The position numbers and the translations under genes are program-made. Of a stretch of DNA of 64,000 nt, positions 12,651 to 20,200 are shown in pieces; the first letter of the stretch is position 1, and each line of letters opens with the position of its first letter. The DNA comes from Symbiodinium natans. Lineage: Eukaryota; Sar; Dinophyceae; Suessiales; Symbiodiniaceae. Under the pieces are notes generated by a model. That model ran no database searches, had not been told where the DNA came from, and saw only the letters and a program-made list of their open reading frames with translations. The DNA lies in the NCBI GenBank assembly GCA_905221605.1, contig CAJNDS010002108.1, positions 62,001 to 126,000 of the forward strand. Reading direction: 5' to 3'.

Positions 12651-12871
12651 TGCGGAGCTGCAACTGGTATTGTAGAAAAGAGTTGGTGATGAGAGTTGAA
12701 GGGGTCAATGAACCCGGATATTTTTGGCTCAAGAAACGTGGGCAATGCGCCCTACGGAAAAGGTGTGTTTGGTTGTGCTTTGGGTTTTGTCTTCGGTTGT
12801 TCCAGGGGAATCAAGGGCTTCTGTTGGGGCTGACTGTTTTGTTCCCTGTCCTCCTTCGGTTGCCCCCCGGA
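12651..12871 (+). repeat. E1 5' LTR
   Basis: 221 bp, starting TGCGGAGCTGCAACTGG and ending CCCCCCGGA. Its end is fixed by the target duplication of the 3' copy and by the primer-binding site that follows immediately. The first 70 or so bases are shared with the E2 LTR; the rest is not. An open frame crosses the LTR (12650-12910), but it is conserved only because the DNA is. Confidence 0.96.
12713..12733 (+). promoter_or_regulatory. DinoSL-like sequence in E1 5' LTR
   Basis: TTTTGGCTCAAG at 12722-12733 is identical to the last 12 bases of the 22-base dinoflagellate spliced leader, and CC matches again upstream. The same place in the E2 LTR has TTTGGCTCAAG. It could be a fixed copy of the leader from trans-spliced genomic RNA, marking the start of R. 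That role is inference. Confidence 0.7.
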
Positions 12872-12883
12872 GGTTATGAGCCC
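12872..12883 (+). other. E1 primer-binding site (half-tRNA type)
   Basis: GGTTATGAGCCC directly follows the LTR. Its complement GGGCTCATAACC is the anticodon arm of initiator tRNA-Met (loop CUCAUAA), as used by copia and Ty5 type elements, rather than a tRNA 3' end. Confidence 0.85.
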
Positions 12884-12933
12884 AAATTAGGCTTCCTGCG
12901 GAATTGGTAAAGATTTTTCGTTTGTTTAACGCC

Positions 12934-15900
12934 ATGGACATGATGCGGCGTCGCTCTGAGCCTGGACTGTCGCCAACGGCCAATGAAGCCGAAGGAAATC
13001 GTGGTGATGGGGGTGAAGATCGACAACAAATGGTACAAGCACTGACAGATGGTAGGGAGGTTGCAATGATACAACCAACGCCTCAGGTGGAAAACGAAGT
13101 GGTTCCGGTTCAAGCAGCAAATCCTTTCTGGAGCGAGCGGGCTCAAGAAGAAATGAGACTTAGGCAGTCAAGGCCGGCAAGTCTTCCCGCGAGCGGAGGG
13201 GATAGGAGTGGTGAAGGTACGAGAAGACCGCCTTCGCTGCAAGATCTTTTGGGTCAGGAACCTGCACCTGTTGAGAGACCATCGTCAGGCTTAATGGGAC
13301 AAATGGAACGAGGTACTATTGGTGGAGTGCAAGCCGACGAAGAACTCATTCCTGATGTTAGTGGTGAAGAGCAATCTGAAGATATGGCGGTGGTGAAGCG
13401 TGCGCTGAAAGAGTTGCTTGTGCAGACAAAGGAGCTGGGGAACAGGTTGCATCGGGTGGAGGAAAAAAGCTATACCTCTGCTGCATCTGGGTCAGCTTCA
13501 AGGGCACGGAGCTCTGGAGTGGTGGACGCAAACACGGCATATCCTCTAGGAATGACTCCAGAGAAGCAGTACCTGCCAGGACAAGTTTTCTACACGGATG
13601 GTATGGGTGGTTTTTGGACTGTGTTGCCTGATGGGACATGGCTGCCTATTGAGGGCTACGACCTGCCAAAGGGTTGTGATCTTCAATCCTTGCCTGGGTC
13701 CAGGAAGGGGGATGTTCAAGTGGAGGATGAAAAAGAAGTGCCAATGATGCATGTAGCTGAAGGGAAGAAACCCTCCAGATTGCCTCCATTGAATTACCCC
13801 ACGGGAGGTCCTGCGAGTGGTGGATATGCAAGTGGACCACCTGGTTTAACACATGTTCCGATTACTTCCGTGCCGTCAGGTGTTGATGGTTCTGCCGCAC
13901 CTGTGGGGAACCAGCCCGGTTTTGTTTCAGCTCGGGAAACTGCAACGCAAGAGAACTCAGCAGGATCGGGTGGATATACAATGGTGGATGATGTTCCGTA
14001 TCGGTGGAAAATGGTCGCTGGGAAGTTGGAATTAGAAAAGGTTCCGCTCACAGCTGTTGCGCCCGGTATAGGACATGGACTACCTCAAGGGCCTGGTGGT
14101 AGGGTCAGTTTACCTCCTGGAGCAGTGGTGCCACGTGGTATGCCAATCACTGGTGATAGTTCTGGAACCGAACGTCCGGAGGCTCTCGGGAAGCATGTGA
14201 TGAGCCTTCCAACTTTGGCAGACTACACACCAAGCAATCCGACGGCACTGGGTGATTGGATCGCAATGATCGAACCAATGTTGTCTTCACTGACAGATAC
14301 AGGAAGAGTGTGGTGGCAATGCGTCTACTCAAAGGCATATCAAGCGTATGCCAAATGGTTGAGTGTTTCTCCGCTGGAAAGGTTGGGCATCAAGGCTGAG
14401 CTGGAAGGGCTCAAAGTGATTCAAACTCAAACTGTGCATGTTTTGTTGGAGCAGAGAGCGGTGTCTTTGCTGCTACAGGCGATCCCGGAGAGATTGAAGA
14501 CCGAGATCGTTTCCACTCGAATGTTGGGGTCAGTGATGATATTTTACAAATTGCTGACGGTCTACCAACCAGGTGGAGCAAATGAGCGCAGCACAATGTT
14601 GAACTTCTTGGTGCAACCATCTCCAGCAACCTCGATCTCAGAGGCCATAAAGGGAGTGCGTCAATGGGCGCAATGGCGTTTCCGATTGAGGGAGTTGAGA
14701 GCGGCTGAGCCGGACGCTACCTTGCTTATCAAGGGATTGGATGGTTTGTCATCCGCGTTGCTGGCGAAACACCCTACGGTTCATTTCAGAGTGGCATCCT
14801 TTCGGGAGAAATTGGGGGTGGACTACTCGCCGACCTCTGAAACTGCGACAAAACTAGCTGAAATGTTACAGGCAGAGTTTGAACTGCTATTGCATAGTGC
14901 TGGTGAACAAGAGGTGAAGCAGGACTCGGACGCCAAGAAAAGGGCCAGGTTAAACAAGGCCCAAAAAGGAGCTGGTGACGAGACAGAGGAGGGTGACAAA
15001 GGCAAAGGGAAAGGAAAAAGGTACAGCGGAGATGGTGAACGTCCTTTCTGTTGGATATATGGGAAGACCGATGCAGGTTGCAAGTTCGGATCCCGCTGCA
15101 AATTTCGCCATGACAAAGACTCCCTTGAGCGAGGAAGATGTTTTGAGTGTGGGGCCGTTGGCCATCTGCAGCCGCAATGTCCATATAAGGATGGTGCAAG
15201 TTCCAATGTGGACTCAAATCCTGAGAGGAGTAGATCTAAAGGGAATTCTCCCAAAGGGGGAAAGGGCGGCAAAGGTGCGAAATGGGGAAATGCCAAAAAG
15301 GCAGAGGTAGCTGAAGGGGGAGATGAGACGGCTAATGCGGGATTGGATAAAGGTTCTGCAAGTCCCTCATCGCCATCAACGGCCAATCAGGTCCTTGTTG
15401 AAGCGTTAGAAGTGCTGAAATCTATGAAGCTGTCATCAGAACAGTCGGCATCAAACGGGGATCCCAGTATTCGAATGTTATGTGGCTCTGGGCTGCTTCA
15501 GCAGGAAGGGAGAGTGGCGTTGGTGGATACAGCTGCTACGCATCTTGTGCGGACGCTTTTTCCATGGGAATGTTTACCAGACACTACTGTTATGGTGCAA
15601 AGCGCGCTTGGTGGTGTGACAATGAGGATTACAGAGAAAGGGACGTTGATTAGGGAAGACAATGGGCCCCTGATTATCCCTCTCTGGTTGATTTTGGAGT
15701 TTGGGGCGAACCTCACTGTGATCAATGGGATGTGTCACGTGGGGGCAAAATCTTCGCTGGACCAGCTCTTGTGGTTTGAACATGGCTGTTTGGTTATGGA
15801 TTACAAAACAGCTGAAAAAATGGTTTTGCATGCTGAAGGGCAGCGTGTATCTTGGTCCCATTCTCAATGGAGGAATGGAAGGGCGGACTGTGGAGTCGGT

Positions 15901-16797
15901 TCGTCGGATGCCACGTTGTTGCCGAAGCAGGGAGAAGGCCGAGGAGTATGCGTTCTACATGTGGCCAGGGTTTCTGACACCAATGAGTGTTCGGGAATGG
16001 GCATGTTGGACTCGGGAGCATCACATCCTCTCAGATCACTTCGTCCTGGAGAACAGCTTCCGCAGCAAAAGGTGTTGGTGTCTTTAGCTGTTGGATCTCG
16101 GGAGATGTGTATTACCCCAGGTGGGACCCTGGTAACTCCTGAAATGGTAGATCCACTAGTGCCAATTGGCAAAGCGAGCGCCTTGGTTGGTCTCAGAGTT
16201 CAGTGGCGTGGTGGCAAGTGCACAGCCTCACATCCTGTTCTGGGGGAACTTCGCGTTCGTGATCTGAATGGGTGCCCTTGTTTAGAAAAGGAGGTGGCGC
16301 TTCAGATCATTGATGAAATGGATTGGTGCTCCCCAAAGCAAGCTTTGAAGGTGGCACGTATGGTTCAAGGGTGTCCGAATACGGACAACGAGGTGGCTGT
16401 AAAAACGTCGTTGCAAAGCGCAGCGCGGACAGCGTCAGCGAATGAGGAGGAGTTCGTCCAGGCATGCTGGCGATTTCTTCGGTGGTATTATGGGGATATA
16501 CCAGAAAATATGCTGATGGAGCTGTTGCCACGTGGAGATATTGCGGCGTTGCCTTTCAACCGTCATAAAAGGAGACGGCTGGCACGAGCAAAAAGGGTGG
16601 TGGTACACCTATTTTCGGGAAAACAAAAATGGCATTTTCCCAGTCGGGATGTGGAGGTACTGGAGCTGGATTTGACAAAAGGCGGTGACCTACATAATTC
16701 GAGCGTCTGGAAGTATCTTCTGCATCTGGCGGCTGAAGGAAAGGTGGAAGTTCTGTCTTCTTTGGCATGGAAAGCCCTGGGGACCCTGAACTCATAG
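12934..16797 (+). CDS. E1 Gag-protease ORF with start of a methyltransferase-like domain
   Basis: 1,287 codons from the first ATG after the primer site; the frame is open further upstream but has no ATG. The N-terminal 430 residues are low-complexity. Residues about 430-660 are helical and Trp-rich, consistent with a copia capsid (inference). A CCCH finger occupies 706-726 (C-x9-C-x5-C-x3-H) and a CCHC knuckle 736-749 (C-x2-C-x4-H-x4-C), both nucleic-acid binding. Two protease-like motifs follow: D865 in DTAATH and D1026 in DSGASH, each starting a similar stretch of about 42 residues. Near the end, VVVHLFSG (about 1222-1229) and a DL..GGDLH segment resemble motif I and following parts of a methyltransferase-like domain seen in dinoflagellate copia proteins. 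The frame stops at TAG 16795-16797, within a region that looks deleted and frameshifted. Confidence 0.9.
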   Translation: MDMMRRRSEPGLSPTANEAEGNRGDGGEDRQQMVQALTDGREVAMIQPTPQVENEVVPVQAANPFWSERAQEEMRLRQSRPASLPASGGDRSGEGTRRPPSLQDLLGQEPAPVERPSSGLMGQMERGTIGGVQADEELIPDVSGEEQSEDMAVVKRALKELLVQTKELGNRLHRVEEKSYTSAASGSASRARSSGVVDANTAYPLGMTPEKQYLPGQVFYTDGMGGFWTVLPDGTWLPIEGYDLPKGCDLQSLPGSRKGDVQVEDEKEVPMMHVAEGKKPSRLPPLNYPTGGPASGGYASGPPGLTHVPITSVPSGVDGSAAPVGNQPGFVSARETATQENSAGSGGYTMVDDVPYRWKMVAGKLELEKVPLTAVAPGIGHGLPQGPGGRVSLPPGAVVPRGMPITGDSSGTERPEALGKHVMSLPTLADYTPSNPTALGDWIAMIEPMLSSLTDTGRVWWQCVYSKAYQAYAKWLSVSPLERLGIKAELEGLKVIQTQTVHVLLEQRAVSLLLQAIPERLKTEIVSTRMLGSVMIFYKLLTVYQPGGANERSTMLNFLVQPSPATSISEAIKGVRQWAQWRFRLRELRAAEPDATLLIKGLDGLSSALLAKHPTVHFRVASFREKLGVDYSPTSETATKLAEMLQAEFELLLHSAGEQEVKQDSDAKKRARLNKAQKGAGDETEEGDKGKGKGKRYSGDGERPFCWIYGKTDAGCKFGSRCKFRHDKDSLERGRCFECGAVGHLQPQCPYKDGASSNVDSNPERSRSKGNSPKGGKGGKGAKWGNAKKAEVAEGGDETANAGLDKGSASPSSPSTANQVLVEALEVLKSMKLSSEQSASNGDPSIRMLCGSGLLQQEGRVALVDTAATHLVRTLFPWECLPDTTVMVQSALGGVTMRITEKGTLIREDNGPLIIPLWLILEFGANLTVINGMCHVGAKSSLDQLLWFEHGCLVMDYKTAEKMVLHAEGQRVSWSHSQWRNGRADCGVGSSDATLLPKQGEGRGVCVLHVARVSDTNECSGMGMLDSGASHPLRSLRPGEQLPQQKVLVSLAVGSREMCITPGGTLVTPEMVDPLVPIGKASALVGLRVQWRGGKCTASHPVLGELRVRDLNGCPCLEKEVALQIIDEMDWCSPKQALKVARMVQGCPNTDNEVAVKTSLQSAARTASANEEEFVQACWRFLRWYYGDIPENMLMELLPRGDIAALPFNRHKRRRLARAKRVVVHLFSGKQKWHFPSRDVEVLELDLTKGGDLHNSSVWKYLLHLAAEGKVEVLSSLAWKALGTLNS

Positions 16798-17271
16798 GGA
16801 AGGATTTCTCAGAACGGCAAAACGGTCTTGAGTGCTGAGGATCTGGTGGATGGTTCTCAGGAAGGGCTCTCAAGTCCTACCTTCTGGAGTTGGCCAGAGG
16901 TGAAAAGCTTTTGTGAGCGTTATGGAATGTACGCTGCACACTTTGATCAAGGAGCATTGGGACATGCTCTGGTGAAACCTACGACTTTCCTGGTGTCTGA
17001 TATGGAACTATGGGAATCGTTGGAACAGGTTCGCGTGGTTGTTCCGTGGTCGGCAACATTCGCTTCTACCCTGGAAGAGCGTATTGGACAATCCTCTATA
17101 TGGGCGCGATGGGCGTTTGGATTGGTTAAAAGAATACGTCACAGGTTGGCACAATGGTTGCATGAGAGCGATGCTGAACGGGAAGCTATGGTGTTAAAAA
17201 AAGAAGAACGAGAAGGGACGTTACGGAGGTTGACGACTGAGGAGCGAGCTTTCCGTGACCATTGCCTATAA
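16798..17271 (+). pseudogene. E1 continuation of the methyltransferase-like domain
   Basis: Same frame as Gag-protease, open from just after the TAG to TAA at 17269-17271. It contains FWSWPEVKSFCERYG and FDQGALGH followed by KPTT (about 16942-16986). From memory of the family, these form the C-terminal part of the methyltransferase-like domain in dinoflagellate copia polyproteins. The catalytic-loop segment expected between LFSG and this part (a GGPPCRT-type motif) is missing. A second frame at about 16753-16828 reads MESPGDPELIGKDFSERQNG, suggesting two frameshifts around a deletion. The end leads into the integrase zinc region (EERAFRDH). Confidence 0.65.
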
Positions 17272-20200
17272 GGGGGCATATTCCTTTCAGACGTGATTGT
17301 CAAATCTGTGTGTCTGCCGCTGGAAAAGAGCGTCGCCATTTGAGGCGAAAGCATGGGGATGCTTACACTTTATCATTGGACTTAGCGGGTCCATACAAGC
17401 GTTCGAAGGATGCTCACCAGCAGAAGCCACGACACGCTGTTATTGGTGTGTATCAATTTCCAATGTTGAATCCCAATGTGGGTCGCACTCCAGAAAAGGA
17501 GGAAGATGCGGATGAGGTGGAAGATCACGTGGCAGATGAAGGTGCTGGTGTTGGAGAATGGTTAGGCGATGCAGTCGCGAACTTCGAGGAGGAAGGCTCT
17601 GCACCGGTGGAACCTGCGCCAGTTCTGGAGGCGGAGGTGTTGAAAATTCAAGCTTCTGAGAAATCCTGGAAGGAACTGAAGGACCACTTGACCCAACCTG
17701 TCCGTATGATCAACTTTGTTATGGTGGAGCCGATTGTGGATAAACAGCAAACAACTGTTTTGTCGGCAGTTCAAAGGATGATGGTGCGCTTGCAGAGACA
17801 TGGGTATCCGGTGTTGAGAATCCACTCAGATCGAGCGGGGGAGTTTGTCAATGCACGCTTCCGGTCCTTTTGTGAACCTCGTCTGATATATAGGACCACT
17901 GGTGATCCTGGAGTCCCGCAAACAAATGGGCGCGCTGAAGCATGTGTGGGTTTATTCAAACGTGGTGTCAGGTCGCTCTTAAAGGAGGCGCGACTCGGGC
18001 CGGCGTACTGGGCACTGGCTGCTCGCCATTGGTCAATGTTACGGTGGCAGAAAGCTGAAAGGGAGTTGGGGTTAAATCCTAAAGCATTGCTTCCTTTTGG
18101 TGCTCAGATTCAAGTCAAACGTCGTCCGTGGGAGTTGCTGGGTCCGGATGGAACAAAGAAAGGTCGGCAATGGGTCGATCGTACGCAGCCTGCGCTTCTT
18201 TTGGGTCCATGCGATGACCTACCTGGTGGTTATTGGGTGGAAGCTCAAGGGACTGCAAAAGATCCGGATGAACTGGTGTTATTTCCCTGCACTACGATTT
18301 TTTCCAATATAAAGGAACCGCCTGAATTGGAGCTGGAAGGGGTGGTAGAAGAACAGGAGCCTTCTCCTCCAGAGCATCGTCTCAAGGGGAAAAAACCGGC
18401 GCTTCGGTTTGCTGATGAGGAAGGACCTCCTTTACCTCCGCCTCGCGATCCTCCAGTTCGCCATCGGTTGATGGAGAAAAGCCCGGCCTCTTCACTGCGT
18501 GGTCATGTGGGCTCCTTGCGCTTGCTTCGCAAGCGGGGGGAGAGTCCGCCCTTAGAAATTTTCGAGGATGACATGCAGGGTCTGGGGGAGCTGGAAGAAA
18601 ATGCAGATGTTGAGGACAATGTTCCTGGTGATGAGTATTGGCCGACTTGCTGTTCTCCTCATGAAAATGCTTATTTGGTCTGCAAAAGTGAGACTGCTGG
18701 GGATGGAACACAGTTGGAAAAAGAAGAGCAAAAAGCCAAGTCAATGTATGAAAGGTCTATGTATGATTACGTGGACTGCGAGGAGCTTTTGGAAGGGATT
18801 GTATACCCAAAGAGGGTGAATCGAAGAGGTGGTATCAACAATTGGTGCGCAAGTACGCGAGCTCTGGTGTTGGGCCACTATACTCATGGCGGAGTGTGTG
18901 GTATCACAAAAGAGACTCATCGAAGACCATGGCTATGTCGTTATTTGGCATCATTCGTGAGGCACCACAATCCTGAAGCCAAATTTTCTGCTCTTCAGAT
19001 CTCATGCAATGCTCCGGTGTCATTGCATAGGGATAGTCACAATGAAAAGCATTGCTGCAATTATGTGTGTGGCTTTGGTGACTATAAAGATGGTCAGCTG
19101 TGGGTTGAGGATGAAAAGGTCTTAGAGGAAGGAGCTGAAGTGGTGGAGCAATCCTATGGGAAGAAAGTCTTACCTGGAAAATTGGTGGATATCCACTGGA
19201 ACTTCATGTCGTTCTTTCCGAGAAAACTGCATGGTCCTATGCCTTGGAAAGGGAACAGGGTATCCTTGACAGGGTACACACCTGTTTTTATGGAGCGTTT
19301 GAGCTACAAGGATAGGTGCTATCTTCTCCAATGCAAGTTTCCTCTTCCGGAACCACAAGCTGAAGAAGGTGAAAAAAGGAAGTGGTTAAAAATGACGTTG
19401 AAAGAGACCTCGCTGGACGACCTTGCAGAGGAAGTCGACTACGCTGTGTTCGAAGCGCATCAATGGGCTCTAGAGGAGCATTTGAGTATTCGACGCCTAA
19501 TTGCTGAACAGGAATGTTGCATTTTGGACGAGTTCCATGGATCGGCCAATGAGTCGAGTGAAGAAAAAGGATCAGAGACTAGAGAATGGCTGGTTAAAGC
19601 AAAAAGGGCTGAGGAACAGCTATCGAAGTTTTTGGTCAAAGCAGCTCAAGTTCAGCAAATGGTACAAGAAAATACCGCGCTTGAGGCAGCGGAGGAGGTT
19701 GAGTTCCTGCAAACAAAAACAATCCCTACACAAGAAGCCATGCAAGAACTGGAAAAGTGGAGGGAATCATTGTCGGACGAGGTGACGTCTTTGGTGAAAG
19801 AGTTGGAGGTGGTGGAACCAACAACTCAAGAAAAGCTGGACAAATTGGCGGAAGAGCCTAATGCACCGGTGATTGAGTACGTTCCCAGTCTGGTGGTGTT
19901 TACCCGGAAGCAAGGGACAGGGAGGCGACGTGCCCGTATCTGTGCATGTGGAAACTTCATTTCGTCAACGGCAGCTACAGAATATGAAGGGCCGAGGTCA
20001 CTCAGTCGTCACTCGCTGTACGCTCCAGGTTTAGATTCAACTACATTCAGGTGTCAAGTGAGGCACGCAGCATATATGGTGTGGATCATCGCTGGCTTAG
20101 ACATTTCCAAAGCTTTTCTGACGGCGCCGATGAATAGGGCGCAAAGAGAAGGGCGTTTGGTGGTGGTGCAGCCCCCAAGGGCGGCGGTGAAATTGGGTCT

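Noticed and set aside
12650-12910. An 86-codon frame over the E1 5' LTR, repeated at the 3' LTR and similar at the start of E2
   Set aside because: It starts at a non-ATG codon in the LTR and its conservation follows from the shared LTR head DNA; no domain.
16795-16797. Programmed UAG readthrough between protease and pol
   Set aside because: Attractive context (UAG GGA), but the stop lies in a segment that appears deleted and frameshifted within a methyltransferase-like domain, so decay is simpler.
12729-16873. Minus-strand frames opposite the E1 Gag and pol
   Set aside because: Shadows of the coding strand without motifs; the plus strand carries all finger, protease, integrase and polymerase signatures.
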